Of a stretch of DNA of 64,000 nt, positions 25,689 to 34,753 are shown in pieces (within the stretch, counting starts at the first letter, position 1; each line of letters opens with the position of its first letter). A model generated the notes under the pieces. That model had not been told where the DNA came from, did no database searches, and saw nothing but the letters and a program-made list of their open reading frames with translations. The stretch spans positions 248,001 to 312,000 of the forward strand of contig LQXN01000063.1 in assembly GCA_001648575.1 (NCBI GenBank), given 5' to 3'. Both the position numbers and the translations under genes were made by a program. This stretch comes from Sutcliffiella horikoshii DSM 8719. Lineage in GTDB: Bacteria; Bacillota; Bacilli; Bacillales; Bacillaceae_I.

Positions 25689-26456
25689 TCAATTTACTTC
25701 CTTATTTGATTTCACTAGAACATAGGCAGTGATCCAAGATGTGATCGGTATCACAATAGCTATTCCTGTCCCTGCACAAAGTATGGTGATCATCTCTGCA
25801 CTGAAAACCTTGGAATTGATGATTTGGCCCACAGAATAGGAAAGCTCCTTAAACCAGATAAGCAACGCCAGATAGCCCCCAAAAAATGCAAAAAATATGG
25901 TGTTGGCACTTGTTCCGAGAATATCCCTTCCAATGCCCATCCCAGACAAAAACAATTCTTTACGGCTAATTGTCGGATTGTGGTGATGAATTTCCCGCAT
26001 AGGGGAGGTGATAGATATGGCTATATCCAAGATAGCTCCGATTGTACTCATAATAATGACAGAAGCGCCTATTTTGACAAAATCCACTCCCAGATACATA
26101 GAATACATGCCAAGCTCTTCTATTTCTTCTTCACTAAATCCTTGTATCATCGAGCGCTTTGTAATAAATAAAATAAAGAGCAGCATGATGACGATCGTGA
26201 TAATGGTTGAGATAAATGCAATCGTTGTTTTTTCATTCCATTCATTTATATAAAACAGACTTACACAGCTGATAATCATGCAAGCAATTAGGGTCAATAC
26301 AATGGGATTGGCATTGGGGTCTGTCATAAACAAAATGGTCATAAAGAGCACACCAAAATTAACGAAGAGCGCAATGAAAGAGCGCACTCCTTTTCTCCCG
26401 CCGACAAGTACCATCAAAATGAATAATATTGCTGCAAGCATTACTAATACATTCAT
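25689..26456 (-). CDS. YibE/F family membrane protein (second of pair)
   Basis: 255 aa with about seven TM segments. The family motifs GGRKGVRSFIALFVNFGVLF, GAILDIAISITSPMREIH and LFLSGMGIGRDILGTSANTI are clear. YibE/F proteins are multi-pass membrane proteins of unknown function. The ATG overlaps the preceding stop by 4 bp. Confidence 0.85.
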   Translation of the reverse strand: MNVLVMLAAILFILMVLVGGRKGVRSFIALFVNFGVLFMTILFMTDPNANPIVLTLIACMIISCVSLFYINEWNEKTTIAFISTIITIVIMLLFILFITKRSMIQGFSEEEIEELGMYSMYLGVDFVKIGASVIIMSTIGAILDIAISITSPMREIHHHNPTISRKELFLSGMGIGRDILGTSANTIFFAFFGGYLALLIWFKELSYSVGQIINSKVFSAEMITILCAGTGIAIVIPITSWITAYVLVKSNKEVN

Positions 26457-27574
26457 GCCCTTGCCCTCTTCCGGTTAACAAAAAATATCGACACATATAA
26501 ACCGATCGGTATTGTCAATACAATTCCTATCCCGCCTGCCAAAGCCCTGGCAAGTTCCAATGAAAGGTTAAGGGAAAGAGTGTAGCCGAAAGGAGAAGCG
26601 TTCATGATATATAAGAGAAGGATGGGGATAGAGCCGCTCACATAAGCGAAGAACAAAATGTTAGTCATGGTTCCCATAATATCCTTTCCTATATCCATCC
26701 CTGATTCAAGAAGGGCTTTGACTGTTATGTCAGGTTTCTTTTCATATAAGCCAAAGATAGAAGAGGACATGGTGATGGCTATATCCATTACCGCTCCTAA
26801 CGACCCCACCAATATCCCAGCCATGAACACCACTTCGGGAGGCCGAGTTAAAAACTGCATATCCTCGTATCTTAATCCACTACCAGAAGTCGCCCCGATG
26901 ACCAGGTAGGTGATGAGCATTAAAGCCAAGGTACCCATCAGTGTGGCTATCACAGCTGCATAAGACTTTTCATTCCTTCCATTTACAAGCAGAAGGGAGA
27001 TGACCGTAAATAAAATGGCACTGATTCCACATACCAACACCAGGCTTAAATTGAAGGATTTCATATAAACATTCAAAGAATACGATAAAAGGGATGCGTT
27101 GATGAGAAGGCTGACAATAGAATAAAACCCCTGTCTCTTCCCTACCAAAATTAAAACCAAGACAAAAAACCAAGCTGCTAAAAGTAGATACTTATCGCGC
27201 TTAACATCTTCTATCGTTCCCCTCAACGTAGTATCCTCTGCTGAGGAGGATTGAAAGGAGACAAACAGTTCGTTTCCAACACGATATTCCTGATCGTACG
27301 CTCCGGAATTTGAATACTCATTAATCAAAGAAATGTGATTGCCTTTTTCTTTTCCATTTTTTAATACTGCAATGATTTGCTGTCTGAACAGGACATCTTC
27401 ATTATTATGCATATCAACCAACTCTGATTGATCCTCAAGCGTCGTTTCTATAACTTTTGCAATCGGGCGATCATAAAAGGAATGGTTGTTTTGGACAAAT
27501 AGGTAGGAGGAGAACAGGCATGTTGCCAAAATAGTGTAGAGAAAAATATTTTTTTGTATCTTAGATTTGAACAT
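26453..27574 (-). CDS. YibE/F family membrane protein with extracytoplasmic N-domain
   Basis: 373 aa. N-terminal TM (IFLYTILATCLFSSYLFV), an extracytoplasmic stretch of about 110 residues with an OB-like pattern, then TM segments with VGKRQGFYSIVSLLINASLL, GSLGAVMDIAITMSSSIFGL and LESGMDIGKDIMGTMTNILF. ATG 27574 has GAGG 6 nt upstream; the frame extends further but without a ribosome site. Co-transcribed with the next gene; the two C-terminal halves are paralogous. Confidence 0.85.
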   Translation of the reverse strand: MFKSKIQKNIFLYTILATCLFSSYLFVQNNHSFYDRPIAKVIETTLEDQSELVDMHNNEDVLFRQQIIAVLKNGKEKGNHISLINEYSNSGAYDQEYRVGNELFVSFQSSSAEDTTLRGTIEDVKRDKYLLLAAWFFVLVLILVGKRQGFYSIVSLLINASLLSYSLNVYMKSFNLSLVLVCGISAILFTVISLLLVNGRNEKSYAAVIATLMGTLALMLITYLVIGATSGSGLRYEDMQFLTRPPEVVFMAGILVGSLGAVMDIAITMSSSIFGLYEKKPDITVKALLESGMDIGKDIMGTMTNILFFAYVSGSIPILLLYIMNASPFGYTLSLNLSLELARALAGGIGIVLTIPIGLYVSIFFVNRKRARA

Positions 27575-27737
27575 GTCCAACCTCATTTCCCATCTGAACA
27601 CAATAGATATTATAAACGTGACCCAGAGATATTTAACCTATATAAGTGATCGAATCAAAGCTCATCTTCGCCTATAATATCTATTTTTCCGCTTTCTTTC
27701 AACCAAGTGATGAAATCTCCCGCTTTTTCTTGAGTGT

Positions 27738-28604
27738 TTATTGAGAAGACGGACCATATCTTCCCCTACGGTAATCTTCAAACGCCTCCTCAATTTCCCC
27801 CTCCGTATTCATCACAAACGGACCTCTTGCAACAACTGGCTCTCCAATTGGTTTACCAGTGTAAATAAGAACCCTGGAGCGCTCCTGAGACGTAATCTCC
27901 AGCACATCCGTCTTGTCTTCCTCCGCACTCTCATCGTAAGACAGAAGCCCCGCCTCTGTTTTACCCAATGTCACCGATCCGGCTTCCTCACTGCCAAAAG
28001 TCATCTCACCTTGCAGCATATATACATGACCATTTTGATTCGCAGGCAGTTCAAGAGAATATCGCTCCCCTGCACGCAAGTAGATTTCAAACATATTGAT
28101 AGGGACCAATGAATCCATCGGGCCAGTCACTCCCTCTGCACTTCCCGAATAGACACGCAAGGATCCACCTGCCAATTCCACCACAGGTGCATCTTCCAAA
28201 AGTACATTCTGATAAGAGGATTTCGTTTGTTTTAAGCTTTTCGGCAAATTCAGCCAGAGCTGCAACGTGTGGATGACATCCTCATCGACTGCTTCCTCGG
28301 CATGCCGGGCACCGCTTCCGGCATTCATGTATTGAACATCCCCAGCATGCAAGACAGAATGCCCGCCCTGGTTATCTGTATGCTCTAGCCTGCCATCGAT
28401 CACATAGGTGATGGTTTGAAAACCTCTGTGAGGGTGATCAGAAAAAGTTCCCCGTTTGAACCAATCATCCGCCATCAGGATGAACGGGTCATATTCGGAC
28501 ATACGGTCTGGAGGCAATACCCAACCTTGCTGGACATGGGGATAGCCTGGATTTTTATACTGCACCTTCCAATGATCCCTGATTACTCGATTAGCTTTTT
28601 TCAT
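27738..28604 (-). CDS. pirin family protein (cupin)
   Basis: 288 aa. The pirin N-domain has PFILMADDWFKRGTFSDHPHRGFQTITYV with the metal ligands in HPHRGFQ and DNQGGHSVLHAGDVQYMNAGSGARHAEE. A second cupin follows (from about residue 175). Bacterial pirins such as YhhW act as quercetinases or redox-sensitive regulators; the role here is unknown. ATG follows AAGGAGG. Immediately after the stop, another frame reads on for about 27 residues (see findings). Confidence 0.93.
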   Translation of the reverse strand: MKKANRVIRDHWKVQYKNPGYPHVQQGWVLPPDRMSEYDPFILMADDWFKRGTFSDHPHRGFQTITYVIDGRLEHTDNQGGHSVLHAGDVQYMNAGSGARHAEEAVDEDVIHTLQLWLNLPKSLKQTKSSYQNVLLEDAPVVELAGGSLRVYSGSAEGVTGPMDSLVPINMFEIYLRAGERYSLELPANQNGHVYMLQGEMTFGSEEAGSVTLGKTEAGLLSYDESAEEDKTDVLEITSQERSRVLIYTGKPIGEPVVARGPFVMNTEGEIEEAFEDYRRGRYGPSSQ

Positions 28605-28691
28605 AAAAAAACCTCCTTAAAAATCTTTGATATTACTTTCAGCATACAGAAGTTGGAATCCCCAACTCAAGTTTCCGGCTCTAAAAGCAAA

Positions 28692-28725
28692 AAAACCTTC
28701 AATCCAAAGGGGGATCAAAGGTTTT
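28692..28725 (-). terminator. intrinsic terminator after mqo
   Basis: AAAACCTTcaATCC (28692-28705) pairs with GGATcaAAGGTTTT (28712-28725); on the minus strand a T7 tract follows. Confidence 0.85.
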
Positions 28726-28735
28726 GCCGTTTATT

Positions 28736-30250
28736 TTAATTTTGAAAGGAAAGCGCCTTCTGATCCTCACTAAGAAAGAGGGTTTTGGCAGTTGATGAGA
28801 AAAGCTCATCAAACAGCGCAGGATTATCTACTAAAGATATGCCATAGCTAGGGATCATTTCTTGAATCTTCTCTTTCCATTCAAACATATGCTCCGGGAA
28901 GCATTTTTCAAAGACTTCCAGCATGACGTGAACAGCCGTGGAAGCACCCGGAGAAGCACCTAGCAATGCTGCAATCGAGCCGTCGGATGCACTGACAACT
29001 TCGGTCCCAAATTGAAGGGTCCCTTTGCCGCCAGCTTCTGTATCCTTGATGACTTGAACACGTTGACCTGCAACGACAATCTCCCAATCTTCACTTTTAG
29101 CGTTCGGGATAAACTCACGCAGTTCATCGATGCGCTTTTCATTGGATAATAGCACCTGCTGAATCAAATATTTGGTCAGTGACATTTCCTTGAATCCAGC
29201 TGATAGCATCGTCATCACATTATATGGCTTCACAGAGCCGATTAAGTCGAGATTGGAACCTGTTTTCAAAAACTTTGGTGAAAAGCCTGCAAATGGGCCG
29301 AACAACAGACTTTTCTTGTTGTTGATATATCTTGTATCAAGATGTGGTACAGACATCGGTGGCGCTCCAACCTTTGCCTTCCCGTATACTTTAGCATGAT
29401 GCTTTTCCACCACTTCAGGATTATTACATACCAAGAACAAGCCACTTACCGGGAAACCGCCAATATTCTTCGATTCTGGAATTCCGGTTTTCTGCAATAG
29501 GGGCAAGCTTCCGCCTCCGCCTCCGATAAAGACGAACTTTGCATAATGATAGTCGACTTTTCCGGTTTTGACATCACGGATCTTCAATTCCCATGAGCCG
29601 TCGCTCGCACGCTTGAGGTTCTCCACGCTGTGCTCATAGTGGACCTCCACATTGCTTTTTTCCAAGTGATCAAACAACATGCGGGTCAACGCACCAAAAT
29701 TGACATCTGTGCCAGAGTCGATCTTCGTTGCCGCAATCGGCTCCTTCGTGGTGCGTCCCTCCATCATAAGCGGCATCCATTCCTTCAGCTTCTCAGGATC
29801 CTCAGAGTATTCCATTCCTTGAAAAAGCGGATTCGCTGATAGCGCTTCCATCCGTTCTTTCAAAAATGTGACATTTGCTGCCCCTTCCACAAAGCTGATA
29901 TGTGGTATTGGCATGATGAAGTCCTGAGGGTTGCTGATCAGATTGCGTTTTATGAGATAGGACCAGTACTGCCTGGATAGTTGGAACTGTTCGTTTACTT
30001 TTACCGCCTTGCTGATATCCATGGAGCCGTCCGCTTTCACGGAGGTATAGTTAAGTTCGCAAAGTGCCGCATGTCCCGTACCTGCATTATTCCATTCGTT
30101 CGAGCTTTCTTCCCCGGCGCTTGCCAGTTTCTCGAACACTTTAATCTCCCAATCCGGCGCTACTTCTTTCAATAACGATCCAAGCGTCGCACTCATAACA
30201 CCGGCACCAATTAAGATAACGTCTGTTTTTTTCTGCATGTTGCTCATCAT
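28736..30250 (-). CDS. mqo: malate:quinone oxidoreductase
   Basis: 504 aa. FAD-dependent, membrane-associated oxidation of malate to oxaloacetate with electrons to quinone. The dinucleotide fold [20 protein letters not shown] is at the start; [55 protein letters not shown] and [14 protein letters not shown] are standard Mqo segments. ATG 30250 is chosen because TTAGGGG lies 7 nt upstream; the frame is open a further 23 codons with no ribosome site. Confidence 0.96.
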   Translation of the reverse strand: MMSNMQKKTDVILIGAGVMSATLGSLLKEVAPDWEIKVFEKLASAGEESSNEWNNAGTGHAALCELNYTSVKADGSMDISKAVKVNEQFQLSRQYWSYLIKRNLISNPQDFIMPIPHISFVEGAANVTFLKERMEALSANPLFQGMEYSEDPEKLKEWMPLMMEGRTTKEPIAATKIDSGTDVNFGALTRMLFDHLEKSNVEVHYEHSVENLKRASDGSWELKIRDVKTGKVDYHYAKFVFIGGGGGSLPLLQKTGIPESKNIGGFPVSGLFLVCNNPEVVEKHHAKVYGKAKVGAPPMSVPHLDTRYINNKKSLLFGPFAGFSPKFLKTGSNLDLIGSVKPYNVMTMLSAGFKEMSLTKYLIQQVLLSNEKRIDELREFIPNAKSEDWEIVVAGQRVQVIKDTEAGGKGTLQFGTEVVSASDGSIAALLGASPGASTAVHVMLEVFEKCFPEHMFEWKEKIQEMIPSYGISLVDNPALFDELFSSTAKTLFLSEDQKALSFQN

Positions 30251-30463
30251 TACACATCCCCTAAGTTTATAAAAAAGAGCAGGCATACTTGCTTTTAGCA
30301 AGATACCCCCTATAAACACACTTGTGCATCTTAATTTATATCATATCATATTCTACTAGATTTTTTCATAAGAGTATCATTCTATTATCTGACTATTATA
30401 AACTATTTTGAGCACTTAAAAAAGTGTGAAGTCTTTCCACTGGGTGTGTTTAGGCAAAGAAAA

Positions 30464-30490
30464 AACCTTAACCTACAGGGGGTTAAGGTT
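30464..30490 (-). terminator. terminator-like hairpin left of the repeat block
   Basis: AACCTTAACC (30464-30473) pairs with GGTTAAGGTT (30481-30490), T-run on the minus strand. Almost a copy of the hairpin at 30866-30893; no minus-strand gene ends directly before it. Confidence 0.65.
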
Positions 30491-30539
30491 CCAGACTGTT
30501 GACAAACTCTACTTTAGTTAGAGTATCTGCCGGGACAGT

Positions 30540-30833
30540 TGATCTTCGTTGCAGGAGCTTCGCTTTCCGCGGGCGGTCCGTAAGCCTCTTCACTTAGTTG
30601 AAGTCCACTGAAAAAGTACATGAGTATAGTAATCTGTTTAAATACCGCTTTTGATTTCCGCAACCGGCTTCGCTTATCCAGAGGGCGACCTTGAGCCTCC
30701 TCGGGCTACGCCCTGCGGGGTCTCAAGAATGTCGCTATCCCCCCGCAGGACAAGGAAGGCTGCGACAGCGATACATCGCACGCAGAAAATGCTTGCATTT
30801 TCAAGGAGTCTTCGCCTATTGCTCCAATCAACA
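30540..30833. repeat. dispersed Bacillaceae repeats, two adjoining copies
   Basis: A partial copy (30540-30605) has GCTTTCCGCGGGCGGTCCGT and AAGCCTCTTCACTTAG. A nearly full copy (30651-30833) reads TTGATTTCCGCAACCGGCTT, CGCTTATCCAGAGGGCGACC, GAGCCTCC, TGCGGGGTCTC, CCCCCGCAGGA, then GAAAATGCTTGCATTTTCAA and GGAGTCTTCGCC, ending in CAATCAACAG. The gap 30251-30913 contains this block and the two hairpins and no gene. Confidence 0.7.
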
Positions 30834-30865
30834 GCTAGAAATCATATTATCGAAAAGTTAACTGA

Positions 30866-30893
30866 AAACCTTACCCCACAGGGGTTAAGGTTT
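30866..30893 (-). terminator. intrinsic terminator after metQ (cluster 1)
   Basis: AAACCTTACCCC (30866-30877) pairs with GGGGTTAAGGTTT (30881-30893, one bulged base); on the minus strand TTTT follows. Confidence 0.8.
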
Positions 30894-30913
30894 GTAACTT
30901 TATTTATGCCAAA

Positions 30914-31747
30914 TCAAAAAGCCGGGATTGCGGTTTCATCATAGTTTTCTTCCAGGAATTCGCGTACTTCTTTGCTTGTCATGGCTTCAGCAAGCTTTTT
31001 GATAGCTTCTGAGTCCTTATTGTCTTCGCGAGCAACAAGGGTGATGGCAAAATCATTATCTGTTCCTTCTGTAAGGAGTGCATCGCTTTTTGGTGTCAAT
31101 CCAAGTGGAGCTGCATAGGCAGGCGTCATGACCACCGCATCTGCGTCATCATACATTCTAGCAAGCATCAATAGGTCTACTTCCTCAAACTTAAAGTTTT
31201 TAGGGTTTTCCACGATATCTGCTTGAGTATAGTATGGACCTGTTTTTTCTTTCAACGTGATGACCTCGTGTTGTGCAAGAAGTGCCAATGAACGGTCGAT
31301 ATTTGAAACGTCGTTGGCAATGGCAACTACAGCGCCTTCTGGCAGTTCTTCCATGTCATTGTAGTCTTTTGCATATACGCCATAGTTTGCATAATAGATT
31401 GGTGTGATACCAACCAACTCGGCGTCGTTACTTCGGTTGAATTCCTCCATGTAAGGAACATGCTGGAAGAAGTTTGCGTCCACTTCCTCATTTGCAAGTG
31501 CACTGTTCGGTTGCACATTATCGCCTAACACAACCACTTCTAAATCAATGCCTTCCTCGGCAAGCTTCGGTTCCACAAGCTCCAAGATTTCGGTCATTGG
31601 CGGGATCAGGGAAGCCACTTTCAATGTCACTTGTTCATTTTCTGCGTTCTGGCCACTATCCCCAGTCTGTTCATTCCCTTGGTTATTTTGCGCGCAGCCT
31701 GCTAGCATTGTGATAGCTAGCGTAAATATTAATATTAATTTTTTCAT
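30914..31747 (-). CDS. metQ: MetQ/NlpA family ABC substrate-binding lipoprotein, cluster 1
   Basis: 277 aa. Signal KKLILIFTLAITMLAGC with lipobox LAGC; mature domain with LKVASLIPPMTEILELVEPKL, ALANEEVDANFFQHVPYMEEF, GVYAKDYNDMEELPEGAVVAIAND, SNIDRSLALLAQHEVITLK. Receptor of a methionine-type importer. It diverges clearly from the MetQ at 48761-49573, so the ligand may differ (methionine, a methionine derivative or a dipeptide). ATG follows AGGAGG. Confidence 0.9.
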   Translation of the reverse strand: MKKLILIFTLAITMLAGCAQNNQGNEQTGDSGQNAENEQVTLKVASLIPPMTEILELVEPKLAEEGIDLEVVVLGDNVQPNSALANEEVDANFFQHVPYMEEFNRSNDAELVGITPIYYANYGVYAKDYNDMEELPEGAVVAIANDVSNIDRSLALLAQHEVITLKEKTGPYYTQADIVENPKNFKFEEVDLLMLARMYDDADAVVMTPAYAAPLGLTPKSDALLTEGTDNDFAITLVAREDNKDSEAIKKLAEAMTSKEVREFLEENYDETAIPAF

Positions 31748-31805
31748 TTAAAAGTTCCTCCTGTTGCAGTTATGTTCTTGGGGCTGTAATCAATCTTTGT
31801 TATAG

Positions 31806-32468
31806 CTATCTTTTATCAATCAGTCTGGACACGGTCATGCCGGTAAATTGTATCGCTTGTACCAGTATGACCATTATGATGATCATATACATCATCAATT
31901 CGGTTTCAAATCGTTGGTAGCCGTAGCGGATGGCGAAATCCCCGATTCCTCCCCCTCCTACCACGCCCATGATGGTGGAGTAGGAAATGAAGCTGATGAT
32001 CGAAGTCGTCAAACCAAGTACAAGGCCGGATCTGGCTTCTACGTACAAGAATTTAAAAACCACTTCCCTTACAGATGCACCCATGGACACTGCTGCCTCC
32101 AATACTCCTTTAGGCACATCCAATAACGATTGCTCGACAAGGCGCGAGTAATGCGCGATGGCGATGATCGCAAGCGGCACAGTTGCTGCTGCAGTTCCAA
32201 TTGCTGTACCAATGATCCAGCGAGTAAACGGAATCAGAAATACAACCAAAAGTAAAAAAGGGAAGGACCGTGTGATGTTCACCAAAAGGTTGAGCGTGGA
32301 AAAGGCGAGTTGGTTGGATAACAAGTTCCCTTTTCTGCATAGGAAAAGGAGTGTCCCTACCGGAAGCCCCACCAAAATTGCAGCGAGAATAGATACGCCG
32401 ACCATGATGAAGGTTTCCCCGATGGACCTCCATATTTCCGCTTCATATTGCATAAGTATTTCAGGCAC
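31806..32468 (-). CDS. metI: MetI-type ABC transporter permease, cluster 1
   Basis: 220 aa, five TM segments. Permease loop GVLEAAVSMGASVREVVFKF (EAA motif) and TRSFPFLLLVVFLIPFTRW are family hallmarks. It overlaps metN by 8 bp; GTG at 32468 is taken as start (an in-frame ATG lies 5 codons later). Works with MetN and MetQ. Confidence 0.92.
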   Translation of the reverse strand: MPEILMQYEAEIWRSIGETFIMVGVSILAAILVGLPVGTLLFLCRKGNLLSNQLAFSTLNLLVNITRSFPFLLLVVFLIPFTRWIIGTAIGTAAATVPLAIIAIAHYSRLVEQSLLDVPKGVLEAAVSMGASVREVVFKFLYVEARSGLVLGLTTSIISFISYSTIMGVVGGGGIGDFAIRYGYQRFETELMMYMIIIMVILVQAIQFTGMTVSRLIDKR

Positions 32469-33210
32469 GGTCCTCGCCAGCCTCCTTCACCAGCTGCTCC
32501 ACAAAGTATTGAGGATTGCTGTCTATCTGTTTTACACCCTGAGGTTTTGTCCGAACCGTCTCATATACTTCCCCATTTGCCATGACAGTTACGTGATGGC
32601 AGATGCTTTTGATGACTTCCATCTCATGACTCACTACGACAATGGTGACACCTAGGCTTTTATTCACGTTCTCGAGTACACGCAGGACCTCAGCGGTTGT
32701 GTTGGGATCAAGCGAAGAGGTTGGCTCATCGCACAATAGAACCTCAGGATTATTCGCCAAGGCCCTCGCAATGGCCACACGTTGCTTTTGTCCACCGCTG
32801 AGCTGGGCAGGATACTTTTCTGCAAAACCTTCCATGCCAACAAATTGAAGGCATTCCATTACCCGTGTGCGGCGCTTCTTCCACGGAAAACCTGACAACT
32901 CCAAGGATACAGCAATATTCTCATATACCGTTTTGTTCGAGACCAGGTTGAAATGTTGAAAAATCATCCCTATGGACTTGCGTGCCTGTCTAAGCTTTGA
33001 ACCGGCCAATTTTGTCAGGTCCTGACCATTCATTTGCACCTGACCGGAGTCCGGGACCTCCAGAAGGTTCATCAGCCTCAGCAAGGTGGACTTGCCGGCA
33101 CCGCTTGCTCCGATGATTCCATGGATTTCCCCTTTATGTATATTCAAAGACACAGACTTTACCGCTTGATAACCTTCGAAGTCCTTATTGACTTGATGTA
33201 AATTAATCAT
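32461..33210 (-). CDS. metN: MetN-type ABC transporter ATPase without NIL domain, cluster 1
   Basis: 249 aa. Walker A GASGAGKST, Q-loop IFQHFNL, signature LSGGQKQRVAIARAL, Walker B EVLLCDEPTSSLD, H-loop VVSHE. It stops at about residue 249, so the C-terminal NIL (methionine-sensing) domain present in the 338-aa MetN at 47694-48710 is missing; feedback inhibition by cytosolic methionine is not expected. ATG follows AGGAAGGGG. No S-box is visible upstream (33211-33414). Confidence 0.9.
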   Translation of the reverse strand: MINLHQVNKDFEGYQAVKSVSLNIHKGEIHGIIGASGAGKSTLLRLMNLLEVPDSGQVQMNGQDLTKLAGSKLRQARKSIGMIFQHFNLVSNKTVYENIAVSLELSGFPWKKRRTRVMECLQFVGMEGFAEKYPAQLSGGQKQRVAIARALANNPEVLLCDEPTSSLDPNTTAEVLRVLENVNKSLGVTIVVVSHEMEVIKSICHHVTVMANGEVYETVRTKPQGVKQIDSNPQYFVEQLVKEAGEDRA

Positions 33211-33368
33211 AAAAAAACCCCTTCCTATTACATTGAAAGGTGATTACAACGTTCCTAATTATAGCGTAAGAGAGATGGGCTTGTCACTTTGGCGATATCC
33301 ATGGAGGTTCTTATATAAATGCTACTTTCGACTTTTGAGGAAAGAACCGCAAAGCTCAATAGAAAAGA

Positions 33369-33405
33369 CGGTACTGTTGGACTTAGTCTCAAGCCGACAG
33401 TACCG
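33369..33405 (-). terminator. intrinsic terminator after YiaA/B gene
   Basis: CGGTACTGT (33369-33377) pairs with ACAGTACCG (33397-33405); TCTTTTCTATT follows on the minus strand. Confidence 0.75.
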
Positions 33406-33414
33406 CCTTTTCTC

Positions 33415-33882
33415 TCAATCTCTTTCTCTGGCATTTTGGGTGTCACGAATATTCTTCTGAATCGTGATCGCCGCAAACAAACTAAGGACAAATGACATGC
33501 CATAAAATCCTTTTTCACTTAGAATAATACTTCCTGCATTATATAGCCCGATTGCCATTAAAGAGATGGCGACCACCACGGCAAACCAGCTGAGGCCGTA
33601 GTAGATTCCTGATACCGGTATATCTTCCTCTCTGTCCCTTACCGCTTTTTGCAGGGATACGGCTGCATACAGTCCGAATACCAACACAGCAAAATAATAC
33701 CCCTTTTCATTCAATTCCATTGCAGCATTGAACAGGCCGATCAGATAGGCGGAAACACCTACAACAAGAGCTGCCCAGCTTGCCCCTTTAAATGCAGCAG
33801 TCGGCTCCCCCTCTTTTCGTTCCACCTTCATCTTTGGCTTATCTTCACTTTTAAATAACGGGTTTTCATTTAAATCAGCCAT
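33415..33882 (-). CDS. YiaA/YiaB-type two-helix repeat membrane protein
   Basis: 155 aa. Four TM helices arranged as two repeats: AAFKGASWAALVVGVSAYLIGLFNA / EKGYYFAVLVFGLYAAVSLQKAVRD and YGLSWFAVVVAISLMAIGLYNA / EKGFYGMSFVLSLFAAITIQKNIRD. This is the YiaAB two-helix domain. Function unknown. ATG follows AAAGGGGAG. Confidence 0.88.
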   Translation of the reverse strand: MADLNENPLFKSEDKPKMKVERKEGEPTAAFKGASWAALVVGVSAYLIGLFNAAMELNEKGYYFAVLVFGLYAAVSLQKAVRDREEDIPVSGIYYGLSWFAVVVAISLMAIGLYNAGSIILSEKGFYGMSFVLSLFAAITIQKNIRDTQNARERD

Positions 33883-34090
33883 TACACACTCCCCTTTGCT
33901 GTTATGTATATGGTTTATTATAACAATTTTTTACAGAGTTTGGCCTGATGGTGAAAATTTATTTTTCCCTCAAGCTTTTGTAAAGTTAAGTGATGCTGAT
34001 TATAAGACACTGCTGCTCTCCGGATATTGTTCTATTGAAATGCAGATTACCTAAAGGAGAACCTATTGGGTTATCTTTTTCCACATAAAA

Positions 34091-34122
34091 AAGCACAAAT
34101 CCAAACTCATTGGAAAGTGCTT
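34091..34122 (-). terminator. intrinsic terminator after the 34.1-34.7 kb gene
   Basis: AAGCAC..TCCAA (34091-34104) pairs with TTGGA..GTGCTT (34110-34122); T6 follows on the minus strand. Confidence 0.75.
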
Positions 34123-34676
34123 CATTTTTTCATTTTCTTAATTAACTTAGTAAACCAATACGTCGGATAAACAACGGCAAGGTCAAGGAGGAAAATATGA
34201 AATTGGTTCATCCCTTTTCTCATTTCCACTAACCCCAAATATTCTTCGATCGTTGCAAAGCCAAAGGCGAATACTGCACTAAGCAGCAATGCATAAAGAT
34301 AAAAATTCTTTTTGTGATTGGTGCAATACTGGTACACAAGCAAATAGCCTACCGGTAAAGCAGAAGCTGTCATACTGAGGGCAGCAGGGAATAATGGCGT
34401 CAGAAAGTAAGTATGGATGAAAAGGTTGTATTTCGCTAGACCGATATCGATGTAAGTCCATACGATATGTACGGTATAACCGAAAAAGAAAATCTCAAAT
34501 ATTCTTTTCCGGTCCACAACAAAGTACACTAAAACCAATGGTACCAACATAACGGCCAATACAAGCCAAAATTGCCAATCCCCAAAACTTGAATAGTTTT
34601 CCCAATATGTATTCATCAACCGACGGAGCTCATCATTAATTTGAAAAACCTTATTCCAATGCTCTGAATATCCCAA
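34122..34676 (-). CDS. multi-pass membrane protein (possibly CBO0543 family)
   Basis: 184 aa with five TM segments. Landmarks FWLVLAVMLVPLVLVYFVVDRKR, GYTVHIVWTYIDIGLAKYNL and ATIEEYLGL. The pattern resembles the CBO0543 family of Firmicute membrane proteins of unknown function; the assignment is tentative. TTG start at 34676 has GGAGG 7 nt upstream. Monocistronic. Confidence 0.65.
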   Translation of the reverse strand: MGYSEHWNKVFQINDELRRLMNTYWENYSSFGDWQFWLVLAVMLVPLVLVYFVVDRKRIFEIFFFGYTVHIVWTYIDIGLAKYNLFIHTYFLTPLFPAALSMTASALPVGYLLVYQYCTNHKKNFYLYALLLSAVFAFGFATIEEYLGLVEMRKGMNQFHIFLLDLAVVYPTYWFTKLIKKMKK

Positions 34677-34753
34677 TGAAAAACCTCCAAACCCGTATCT
34701 TCATATTCAGTAGCTTCCTACTAAATCCAATGAAATATACAAGATTTCGGAGC

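Noticed and set aside
32158-32655. 165-aa open frame on + opposite metI/metN
   Set aside because: Antisense shadow; both minus-strand genes have full family signatures.
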